Below are positions 52,755-64,000 of a stretch of DNA of 64,000 nucleotides, piece by piece. The notes under the pieces are model-generated. The model was not told the origin of the DNA, made no database searches, and saw only the letters and a list, made by a program, of their open reading frames with translations. Position numbers and translations under genes: made by a program. Origin of the DNA: Paragordius varius (taxonomy: Eukaryota; Nematomorpha); NCBI GenBank assembly GCA_964247055.1, contig OZ176050.1:12586001-12650000 (forward strand), read 5' to 3'. Each line of letters starts with the position of its first letter. Within the stretch, counting starts at the first letter, position 1.

Positions 52755-54996
52755 CGAAATATATTTTATTATATTATATTGAAACCAGGAAATAGTATAT
52801 GAAATACATAAAAAATAAAATAAATTTATAATTAACTAATACGTTTGAGCTAATAAAAATTTCGATTTTAATTTTAACATTGCGTGATACTTTCATTAAA
52901 AAACGTTTGTAAATTTATAATATATGATTTGTGCTTAAATCAGTGTTATAAGGTTATGTTTTCAAAAACCAATGTTTTGTTATTTATTATTTATTCGGCA
53001 TAGTATTTCCAATAATATTCATATAATAAAAGCGTTTTCGTTAAAATATGACCTCTCGAAATGATGTTATATATTTTTAGCGTTTGGCGTAAATTTCACA
53101 TGACAAGTCAAACGTTTGAGTTTGCCAGATACCGTTTATTCGATGCGTAAATATTATTTTTTATAAATAATTAAATATCCAAAACTAATGGCTTCGCGGG
53201 CATTTGCAAAATATATGAGAGATAACAAATATTATATTAGCATTCAAACATAAAACTGTATTAATATTTATTTTAACAATTTTTGGGTTCATTGCTAAAA
53301 TTCGGAAAGATTTATTTAAAATTTTTTTTAAAAGAATCAATTTTACTAAGATTTTGTAAAAAATTTTATGTGTATTTTCTCGCTAGCTGCAAAAGTCCGC
53401 GAGTTGGACACATCTGATTTAGACGATGGGTATCTTAAATGAGCCATATCCAACATTAGTTAGCCGTAATCACTTGTACTTAATTATAGAAACAAACTAT
53501 TTTCGGTTAATAACACCGGATGCCTAGACATTTTCATGCGATATATGATTTTAATAATTGAACGTTTCCACATGTATTATCTTTCTTGGCGCAATAACGG
53601 CTGTTAAATACTTTTGTATTATAAATATCATATTTACCTAATTAGATATCGGATGAAATAATTTATAAAGGTAATTTATGCTGCACGTTTTGCCTTCTTT
53701 TTATAGCAGATATGTTTGAAGTTTGCATTTTTTGCTTTTTTCATATTTGATACTAAGGTTAATAAAACAAACATTTTCCAGAAAACGTATTTGACATGAC
53801 AAATACTCACTTCATAAATTTTTTGATAAGGCGATTGGTTTATGGACTTGTCTGCTTACAATTTATCAGTCAAATTAAAAATTTGTGTACATAAAACCTT
53901 CAAACTTATGCTACCACCAGCCAATATTTTTCATATACCATTACTTATTTCATTATTAAACCACCATGGATAATTATATCTTTCCTATCAACTCCCTGTT
54001 CGCATATATTCATGCGAATTAAGCTATACCTATTCTATTAAACGTATAAGCACTGCCTTTCTAAATACAACAGTTCTGGATACCATGATACTACCAATAA
54101 TGGTCCATATATCCTTTCAAAATTAAGCAAAATCATTGAGTTATTTCAAACGTTTTTAAACATTTCCCCTCGTTTTGTAGTAATCAATTTGATATATTTT
54201 ATAACTTAATATTCAATAGGTTGGTATCTCGGTATTAGCATGGATGCCCTGTCGACAGTGAAAAGTTATTGTAAGCTATAAACTATACCGATAGAATAGT
54301 GGCAAATATAAATTTTGCAAATACCTTAATTTACATAAACTTATCTTTTTGTATATTAATCACAAAAAACACATATAGGAAGTGGTTTAAATTAAAATTA
54401 CTTTTTTTTATTGAGAATCTTGATTCAAAATATGCCAATTTTATTTTGATTATTATGACTCTTTTGACTTTGCTGAGCTCGAAACTTTTTAATTAACTTC
54501 ACGCTATTATAAAAATAAAAACTGAAGTATATTATTGTCCTTTTTATGTACTATGTTGAATAAATACATTATGTTAAAATAAAATATCTTTCAGCTATGG
54601 TCAACACGTAAACTATATGCTCTGATGTTAGTTTGGTAAAAAATATAAATCTAATATTTCACGGATAATCTATAACAGTGAAATATAACGTTTTGCCAAA
54701 CGTTTTATGTTATAATAATAAACCAAATAAATAACTAATAATTTATTAGATATTAATTAATCAACTATTTTAGACTATAATAAATAAGTTAGTTAAAATT
54801 ATATATATCGTGTGCATAGTGGAATGTGAATAATTGTTTAATTATTGACATCATATTTTCCATGTAATATATGTTGGTAATTATGGGTTTTCGGGATACA
54901 ACTTTTTTCCAAAATAACCCACTTTATATTATTAACAGTCAATCAATTAATCTTTTATAAAAGACTTTACAATTTTTGTCAAAGTTTAATTATAAT
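52755..54996. other. intergenic between convergent TAF4 and SIX3/6
   Basis: AT-rich. A worn hAT-like MITE lies at about 53170-53416. One 65-codon hydrophobic frame near 54299 is unsupported. No gene seen. Confidence 0.55.
53170..53416. mobile_element. worn hAT-like MITE
   Basis: Right end AAAAGTCCGCGAGTTGGACA then CATCTG; left GGCTTCGCGGGCATTTGC is a poor inverse match. The pattern (GTGTCCAACTCGCGG) is usual in small hAT-derived elements. Left boundary approximate. Confidence 0.4.
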
Positions 54997-57900
54997 TTAA
55001 TCGTAATCATCTTCTCCTTCACTGATGCAATCGGAATTTTCATTTGAAACATTTTCGTCGTTATTAGTAGTATTTATATTTTTCATGTTGGAACGAGTCT
55101 CTTGAGACAAAATTTTAAATGTTCTTTTATCTGTTGATGTCAATGGGGATTTGTCATAATTAGTTTGAGTGTAGAGTTGTGGATTAGCAATATCAGCATT
55201 ATTGTAATATCTGGTTCCTGTTTGCGCTTTTGATTGAAACCTAATCATGTGTGTAAAAATGGATGAAAAATATGGATAAAACAAATTATTAAAAGTGTTA
55301 AATTACATGTAATTCTATTAAAACAATTTTAACTAATGATGCAATAAATATTATTGCAGTTCACAGAATATTTTCTAAAATTATAGTTCAATGTAAAATT
55401 ATCTATATCCGCTGTGACAAATCTTCCTTATTGTATGCATATATTGAAAGAAAGGCCTATCCAAGCGTATAATTATAACTTTAATTAGTAACCTTTTTTT
55501 TCAAAATGTGATAGATATATAGGAAGGATCCAGACTAACACAACAATTTGTTGAAATTTTATACATATATCCTTAAATTGATTTTTTTTGTTAAATATGT
55601 ATCAATAGAAAAGCATTATAAATTTATGTATGATATGCACATATTTAAGTCCTCCCCTCACAAAAATCAATTAATTAAAAAAATTTAAAAGCGTTTGTTG
55701 ATGGATTAACATTAGTTACGCTTTGTTAAATTAATCTAAGTAAAAACATTTTATACAAATTGGAAATAGATATAGAGCTTAATTCTCTTACGCATAGGCT
55801 TATAGATCAATTTTAACAAAATAAAAAATTAATCGCAAAAATGCTATAGTAAAATAATCGTCTGTTCGCTTAAGTTTCAATAAAAATTAGTTTTGCCAGA
55901 CACGTGATATATTGCAAAAAATTTAACCCATAATGTGCGTAAAATTTATTTAAAAATACCGCATAATACCTTTTGTTTTTGATTGCAGCTGCCCGGTCTC
56001 GTTGTCGTCGATTCTTGAACCAATTTCCAACTTGCGTGGCATTTAAGCCTGTAGCTTTCGCTAATTCGCGTTTTTTCCCAGGGTTTGGATACGGATCTTG
56101 TAGATACCATTCTCGGAGTACGTTTCTTGTCCGTTCTTTGAAGCAATGGTTTTTTTGTTCACCATCCCAAATGGTGCGGGGAAGTGGATATTTTTTCCTC
56201 ACGCGGTATTTGTCAACAGGTCCCAATGGTCTGCCTCTGAGTATTTCGGCTTCTCTATAACGAGATTCCAACCACATAAATTGTAATTTTGTATGGTAGG
56301 CTTTGTCCCGGAATCGATAATTTTCCAAAATATTGTACAAAGTTTCGAAATCGTTTGTATAGTACGCTATAAGAACTACAAATCTCAAATAGGATTCTAT
56401 TAAATCAAGCTTCTTTTTATCAGCTTCATTACCTGAGCTAAATGTGGTGTGAGATAATTTCCTTAATTCGTCTGGATTGGTGGATGTAATTGGTGGCCAA
56501 TTTAGGACATTTTCATTATTGGCCGGTGAATCTTCCTCGGATTCTTTACAATTTTCTGTTTGCTTGCGTCCAAATGTAAGTTCTTTAAGGTGTGTTTTAA
56601 CAAATTGTGTCAACTTGGTAATTTTTTGATCGATATCGCTTTTATTACCTCGGACAAAATTATGATTATAAGTTTCTTCACCAATATTATCATCGATATT
56701 ATCAACGCGGTCGTTGGCCAAAACGGTGTCGCCACCAAATTCTAGCGTTTGATATATGCACCATATTTGATCGAATGACAAATCAAACTCATTTTCAGAC
56801 ATCAAAGAATTATCATGCAGTTTGTCTAAAAAATCGTTCCCTATATTAACATCGGATTGATTGCTTACATTGTGAATTATTGTTTCCTGACTGGTATTTT
56901 CTGATATCTTATCAGGTGATGTGAGGGGAATATTATCACAATTTTCACTAGATAATGTTGGATCATTGGTTATGGTTAATATATCAACCATATTAAACTT
57001 TTTTTTATCTTGTTGATGGGATGGATTGAAATTTGTCGTTTCAGATATTAAATCATCGTCCTGACTTTTTTCGAAATTATCAATTTTAGCTTTTGCTGAT
57101 TTCAACGTGTCTTTGTTTATATTAGTTGTATGGCTTTTTGGAGAGTTGTAAGACGAAAAGTGATTGATATGATACTTATGCAGTTCTTGATAAAATCGCC
57201 ATAGGTCATTTGCAGAACCCTTTTCTGGTAAGGGGGGAAAACTAGGCATCGTAGAATCCGGAGATAAAAACGACGAAGGAACCATTTTTGATGATCTATG
57301 TTTGACATCAACTTTCCTTGTCCTATCTGGTTTAGGGTTAAATTTTTTGGGGCTGAAATTTTGTTTAGCCAGGTAATGCAAAAAAGTATTTTGGGCCTCG
57401 AAGTATTGCTGCTGTGAATTTGGAATTCCGCAATTCTGATACGGTGGAGCGTAAAATAAGTTTGGGTTATTAGAAATCATATTTGGATACAACATCATGA
57501 GAGGCGACATTTGTGGAAAGATATGATTCATGCTATGGGACATAGAATTGTTCACATTTAATTTTGGAACTTCAGTTTTAATTTTCTTATTAGGTGTAGA
57601 TGAATTTGTTAAACTAGAATTTTCATCATCGCCATCATATCCACGTTTTTTTGTACAAACATTATCAACATCAAACCTATCAGTAGTTTTCACCAATATT
57701 TCCTTTTGGTCCGTTTGAGAGCTCCTTTCAATAATCGGACTACTTTGTTGACTTTTCTTGTTACATTGCGTGGCTGATGTATTTACATTGACATTAAGAT
57801 TGAGATTCATGTTGGCATAGAGAGTGTTGAAATTGGCAATTTTATTTAATATTTCTTGATAATTATCGGTATTATCGTGGGGAGACGCTTGAGCCCTATC

Positions 57901-58221
57901 ATCCTTCCCAAATTTTATATTATTCTCCGAACCATCGGGTTGAAGGTTAACTTCAATATCACAATTTTCGCTAGGATTCATAATTTTATTTTTCGGTTTT
58001 GATTCAATTTTTTTTGTGTTATCTTTATTAATATGTTTGACAGGCTTTTCATAGCTTTTGGCTGCTAAAACTTGCGAAAGATAAAGTTGATGCCATAACT
58101 GAGCCTGATGAAAATCAAACCTTCCTGATTCAAACAAATTTTGAGGAGGGGCACCGTACGACGGTGTTTGAAAAAAATTTTGTGCGCCATCTTGTTGTAA
58201 AAATTGAGGAGAAAAATTCAT
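54997..58221 (-). CDS. SIX3/6 (Optix-type) homeobox transcription factor
   Basis: Two exons: 55970-58221 and 54997-55240; 831 aa. The SIX-type homeodomain is at about 683-750, with [40 protein letters not shown] and [18 protein letters not shown]. The GEQK and [10 protein letters not shown] signatures place it with Six3/Six6/Optix rather than Six1/2 or Six4/5. The SIX domain (about 479-682) ends with [20 protein letters not shown] but is about 200 residues rather than about 115. Two acidic, Asn-rich insertions follow LEFGGDT and KTHLKEL. The N-terminal 478 residues are low complexity, and the intron lies directly after the homeodomain (IKNKR). Exon 2 encodes an acidic tail ending EGEDDYD. Six3 proteins act in anterior neural and eye patterning and can repress through Groucho. 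Confidence 0.95.
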
Positions 58222-59772
58222 ATTAATATATATATTTTGATAGGAGTTTAACCCAAAATAATTGTATCAAGTTAATAAAACTAATTTAAATTCAGCAAAA
58301 ATGATAATTATTTTATAATGTAAAGGAAAATTATCACAAGTGTCATCATTTTTGCTATTTTATTTCTTTTCTCACTTTAAAATAATGATTGACGTAAAGA
58401 GTGTCACCAAGGATGTAACAAGTATGCCTATAAATTTCAATTTCGCAATATAAAATATCTATGAAAAAAATAGTATTTTTATAGTTAACAAAAATTCATG
58501 GTAAGATTTAATCTCATCATATTTAAAACAAATAGATGACTGTATTTTAAAAAAATAATTTTAGATATTAAACAGCTTCAAATTCATAATTTTGGTGATA
58601 ATTAGCCTAAGTAGGTTTTTAATTAGCCTAATATCTCATAAATTATTTAAAGATCATTTTTTTACTGAAATATAATGTTTTTAACAATTTTAATTTTAAA
58701 ATATAATTACACTTTATTGATTAGATATTTAATTTCGATTTGGGAAACATCCGAGCATCCATTTTATTGAGTTTAAAAGCTTAAAATATATTTTTTCTTG
58801 AATAGGGTAGGGTCAGATTAGTCAATTTTTAAACACAACCATATATTATAAAATATGAACAAAATGAAGGCAAACTAATTATATAAAAGGATATTCATAT
58901 GTTAAAAAGTATTGAACAGTGCAAGAAGCCATTTTATTGATTGATTCCGTTTTATCATATGATTCAACATATATTATTGGGCATATTTTTTATTGATAAA
59001 AACTTATAAAGTTTTATTATAATACTCTTATTTGTAATGAAAGGGGTTTATACATATAAAATTGATATAATGTCCATATAAATTTTAACACAAAGACCAT
59101 TTAATCATTTCAAAAAAAATAATTATACTAAAACACTTGAAAACACTACCCTATATTATACAATCAGATTTATTTTTTGTGAAGTCATATTTTAAAACTT
59201 TGGAGTTTTAAAATAAACATTTTATTAATGTATATATAAATATAATTATAAGTTATTTGTTTTTTTAAGTGGGCAATAAATAATCCTTTAGGTATCATAA
59301 ATAAATTAATGTTATTATATTTCACATAAATTTATAAAAATAATGATTATCATCAAATTTAATTGTTTTTTTTTGTTTTAAAACTAATGTTCGTCAAGTG
59401 ATTAAAATATTAATTACACCAGTATTATTGACTAATCTACCTTTATCTTAATGATACTATATAATATAATTGTTGTTTTTTGATTTTATGATACATTGTA
59501 AGGTTTTTTTATGATGATTAATAAATGAGTTATTAACCACAAGGTGTGTGTTTTAATTACATGATTACAATAACTTTTGAATTTTAATTTCGACAAAAGC
59601 ACTTTTTATGACTTTTTAAAACAAACTAATTAATTACTAACTATTGAGAAATCATCTTAAATTACACACCTAGTTAGTAACACCGTATCAGATTAAAGTC
59701 ACATTGTCTAAAAAATAGATTGAGATAATTTGTAATATGTTTTAGGGATATCATCGATTAAAATCTTTTTCA

Positions 59773-59945
59773 AACAAATATATATACAGTATCGTATGGC
59801 ATAAAACAATATTAGTCCTCCATAAAAGAATAAAAAAGGTTTTTTTAAAAAAAATATACAACTAGGCTGGTTTTTTTGCAAAAAATTTTTTTTATTCTTT
59901 TATGGATTAATATTGTTTTATGCCATACGCTACTGTATATATTTG
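59773..59945. mobile_element. palindromic mariner-like MITE, family A
   Basis: Arms of about 55 bp: left has TATACAGTATCGTATGGCAT and AAAACAATATTAGTCC; right has GGATTAATATTGTTTTATGC and CATACGCTACTGTATATA. A 40-bp centre separates them. TA at the ends fits the mariner-type target. Confidence 0.85.
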
Positions 59946-60758
59946 TTGGCAATTAATTAATATTATCTTACACAATTATATTAATTGTTATCAGTCATCA
60001 GGGCGTAACTAATAAACACCTTTGTATTTGCTAATTTTTCAACAATAAAAAATTAAATTTTATGTATTAATATTAAATTATGGCGATGAGAATTATAAAG
60101 AATATATTTTTTTACCTATATAATAATAAGGATAACTATATTATAATGTTTTGCACAAATATTTATTAAGGGTAAACTAATTATAAAATTAACATGTGTG
60201 TGGTATAACAATATAAAAATTTTGGTGCATTTTGTAAAGTTTATACGACAAATTTTCACAGTTTTATAATCCCCTCTTTATATTCATTCCTCTTTCATCA
60301 TTATAATCATTATTATATATCACTCTCTCCTTGTACAACTTAAATAAAGCTTATTATATCATGTTTTATTTTATTAATATAATTATTTAATTTTGTATAA
60401 AAATTTGTATAATTTTGTAAAGGTACAAAATATAAAACTTATTACCAACAAATATTTTTTACATGAGTGTGTGCCTTCTTTTTTAAACAAGTTCTTAGCG
60501 TCTCTCATTCGACATGCGTTAAATTGCGTGTTAATTAATCTTGTAACGAAAAATTTGTTCATTTTTAGACTAACTACCTAGGTATTTTTTATTTAAAGAA
60601 TCCAAATTATGAAACATAATTTGTATAATATGTATACAAAGCGACATTTATATAAGATTAGGTGTTATTTTAAATGTATTGAAGTTGTATGGTGGTGGTA
60701 TTTCAAAGTAATCAACCTTTTCAATATGTATGATAATAAGTTAAAAGTTGAAATAATT

Positions 60759-60932
60759 TACATTAGCGTATGGCAAAAAACATTATTAGTCCATAAAACA
60801 ATAAAAAATTGTTTTCTTTTAAAAAAACAAGCCTAGTTGTATAAAGACATATCCATATAACCCCTTGTTTTAAAAAACATTTTTTTATTTTTTTATGAAC
60901 TAATATTGTTTTATGCCATACGCTACTGTATA
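60759..60932. mobile_element. palindromic mariner-like MITE, family A
   Basis: Left TTACATTAGCGTATGGCAAA and ACATTATTAGTCCATAAAAC; right ATGAACTAATATTGTTTTAT and GCCATACGCTACTGTA. Same family as the copy 1 kb upstream, in the same orientation, with a different centre. Confidence 0.8.
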
Positions 60933-63900
60933 AAAATACACAATTAAATTTTAATTGTTTGTGCTTCTAGGTACATACATATATTATGAAAACAAGATTA
61001 TTTTGTTTTTTGTTTAAATATCAAAAAATAGTATTATTATACTATATTCGACAAAGGTGATAATGCGCGCGTCAGATTTTAATATGGATTATGTCCTAAT
61101 ATAATTGTTACTAATGCCAAGATCATATATTTTTCAATAGGAACAAGGAAAAAATCAAAATATGTTAATTTAACTATTGTGTATTCAATATCACTATTGT
61201 ATTGCTACAAAGCCTGCTTCCGAATCAAATTTGTTAAAAATTACACAATGCAATAATTATCTTTCTTATTCTATCCATTATTAATAATATGCATAATGTC
61301 AATGAAGTATGTATACAAGATTATGATTGAAAAGGTGTGTGTGTACAAATTAAATACCTTTATTGTTTAAAAAACATGTTTAATCAAACGAAGCGCGGGG
61401 ATTACAAAAGAATATATATAAATATATGTGAAGTGTTAAAGTTAATTGTTGTTTTAGTGAGTGATTTGAGAAAAAACAAGTTAAAGTGATTTTAATTATA
61501 GGATTATTATAATATATTTTTGCAATTTTGGATTAAATAGAATATTTATATTTATCATGTGTAATTACATAAACAGTACTTGAAATGTTGCAAAACCTAT
61601 TCTATTTTCGTCCATACATTTAATTAACAAAAATTCTAATAAGTTGTTTTTTATGTAAATTTTAGGTTTTAATGTAATTAATTATTTTATTATTAAGATT
61701 AATTTATTACATGTAGAGACCAATCAATCGAATTAACTTCATAGGGAAGCCCGATTGAAATGTGAATTACTGTTAAATTTTGGAATTAATTTTGCATAAG
61801 GACGCAGGAATTGTGTTTTATGAAATATTTATATCAGAATTCGTATAAAAATGTTTTTCGTAAAATGGACCTTTATAAAATGTGAATAAATTAACGATTT
61901 TTTTCAGTCAGAATATATATATATATATATTAATTTTGCTGGTTTAAGTTTTCGAATTTATATTAATTGCATTCGCTTTTTAAACGTAATATATTTTTTT
62001 AAAATAATATGCGGATTGATTTTGCATATAATTCGAATATTGAAATGACTTTAATTAATAATAAAACCCAAAAATAAAAGCACCATGGGACCAATGCTTT
62101 ATTTGGTCTAAAAACTTTGGAAAATTTGCAGATTGACCCCGATAATGCAAAAGGGAACCGACTTCCATTATTGTAGAATATATCTAATTTTTAGTCGATT
62201 TTTCTATTTTGAGCGCATTTTTTGAGCCATCTCAAGTCAAAAACTAGGGAAAGAACTTTAACTATTTTAGAAAACAAGGATGAATAATGATAGTGTTAGC
62301 GCAATGTTTTCGGGATAATAATCCATAACTCAGTTAAAAAGTATAATAATAGCAGAAACCTGATCTAGGATTCCCTATTTGGTTTTATATAAGAACAAAA
62401 TCAATTTATGACAAAAGGGAATGTAGGTACAGCTAAATTCTGCGGTTCCTTGTAAGTTAATTCTAGTTTAACTCATTTATTGATAATGATATTTTTGTTA
62501 CAAAACACATGTTCATATGGCGATATCTGATTGGTTTATTTTATTTTCATTATCGTCTGCTATTTCCTATCAAACAAGCGTGATTTTTGCATTTTAAAAG
62601 CTTTATTTTAAAATTATTTATACAGTGGTCATTAAAGTTATGTATTTTACCAATATTTACTTGCAAAAATATATTTTCTTAATACCAATTAAAACAGCTG
62701 GTTAAAATACATATTTTCGGGTCCTCTCAATCTAATTTGTCTACACTGCACATAAATTTTAAACACAAACTGCAAATTATTGTTAATTGGCTAGTTTTTG
62801 GGTACTCAATCATGCCATATTTTTTTACCCCTAAAGCTATTTAAATCATCCAGAATCATTCAATTCCTTATATTAATTGTGTTTAAATAAAATATAAATT
62901 TAAATAATTTACGAGATAATTAATAAGTACTTTAACAACAAGTAATTTGTAATAATAGAGTTTCACACCTTAACTTTTGCATGGATTAAAGGTGTTATAT
63001 AGATATCAAATAACATGAATTTGATACATATAGTATATATCCGATAAAAAAATAATGAGACAATGTATGATGATGTTATTGAGAGATAATAAAAACCAAT
63101 TTGTCAATCACACTCTTCTTTGTTTAAGCTGGAAAATATAAAATCTTTTTTTATACTTTTTATGATAAATATAATCCATTTTCTCATCATGATATATATA
63201 GTATATATATTTACATGGGATTATATTTAAAATGGATTTGAACACTTTATTTTTTTTATCAGAAAATGATATTTTAATAATTTATATTTTATCATAATAT
63301 TTAGTAAGGTGATATTTAAAATTTTTAACAAAAAAAGTATCATTAAAACTATATGCTCTCATATTTCATAGGTGTAGTTATTTCGATAATTTATATAAAT
63401 TATAATAACTAATATTCGGTATAAATTTAATATAAACTTTGATAAAATTAACATCATGAAATTCTTTTTTTATTTGGAGAGCGAAATTTTTTAATGGTAT
63501 TGGTGTCCATTAAAATATAAATAATAATATCAACTCGTTTAACCCATTGCGTTTTGAAAGGGTTTTATAAAATAAAATCACCATATCCAAAACCTTTTGT
63601 CACCAAATATTTATTTTGGATTATTTGATATTCGCACAAAAATTCTGGAAAATTATATTATAATTTAATTTTTTATTAATATTAAATTTGATTATTGGTA
63701 AAAAATTGTAGCACCAATTATGAAAAAAACAGCTGTGTATCTTAATCTAACTTTTTGACTCAAGAAATTACAACACAGTCAAAAATTAAGGTTTGCCTAT
63801 TTAATTAAAAATTTTAGCCTCTTAGATAAAAAAAATTATCTTAAAATAAATTTTTCACGAATTTTTATTGTAATATGAAGTGTTAATAAATTATTCAATT

Positions 63901-64000
63901 TTACATTGGTCACAATACTTATTATACTTAATTAGCGTAAATTCTGACTGATGTTAAAAAGAGTTAGGCTGTGCTAATTAAAAATGTTTAGCAATGGTGT

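Larger units (their letters stand above)
58222..64000. other. intergenic upstream of SIX3/6
   Basis: 5.8 kb of AT-rich DNA. It contains two palindromic family A MITEs (59773-59945 and 60759-60932) and short TA runs. I found no exon, RNA gene or other element. Confidence 0.55.

Overview
The window is very AT-rich (roughly three quarters A+T by eye) animal nuclear DNA. Metazoan origin follows from the gene content: a RUNX factor with a Runt domain, a SIX3/6 (Optix-type) homeobox gene, a secreted chitinase with a peritrophin-type chitin-binding domain, a Golgi-type carbohydrate sulfotransferase, and intron-split housekeeping genes with GT-AG introns. The species cannot be fixed from sequence alone. 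Long Asn-rich proteins, fast-diverged domains and introns of only 22-27 nt in one gene are reminiscent of mesozoan-like or other derived lophotrochozoan lineages, but this is inference. I saw no retroviral, LTR or Polinton-type element.

Layout. 280-2130 (-): intronless ABCE1. 2131-6583: intergenic, with a small hAT-like MITE and a tRNA-derived SINE whose 3' part is repeated three times. 6584-12180 (+): seven-exon carbohydrate sulfotransferase. 13044-18022 (+): ten-exon chitinase. 19504-20573 (-): eight-exon eIF3k with four micro-introns. About 22145-27305: decayed tandem array whose consensus unit (about 117 bp) reads as 39 open codons, invaded by a degraded 2.16-kb hAT transposon with a perfect 8-bp target duplication. 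27420-28440 (-): 5'-truncated LINE reverse-transcriptase fragment. 29934-33732 (+): five-exon gene for a small secreted cysteine-rich protein, not visible as a single open frame. 37793-41264 (+): three-exon RUNX gene. 43644-45985 (-): SEM1/DSS1. 46081-52754 (+): twelve-exon TAF4, head-to-head with SEM1 with 95 bp between the start codons. 54997-58221 (-): two-exon SIX3/6. 58222-64000: intergenic, with two copies of a palindromic MITE.

Exon structures were built by hand from homology, splice sites and reading-frame phase. Every multi-exon model closes to an intact frame from ATG to stop. The genes do not form one pathway: TAF4, RUNX and SIX3/6 act in transcription; ABCE1 and eIF3k in translation and ribosome recycling; SEM1 in the proteasome; the sulfotransferase, chitinase and small cysteine-rich protein in the secretory or extracellular compartment. 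Introns and spacers are full of short non-autonomous DNA elements of at least five families (hAT-like, mariner-like, and a foldback family built from inverted arrays of a 21-bp unit).
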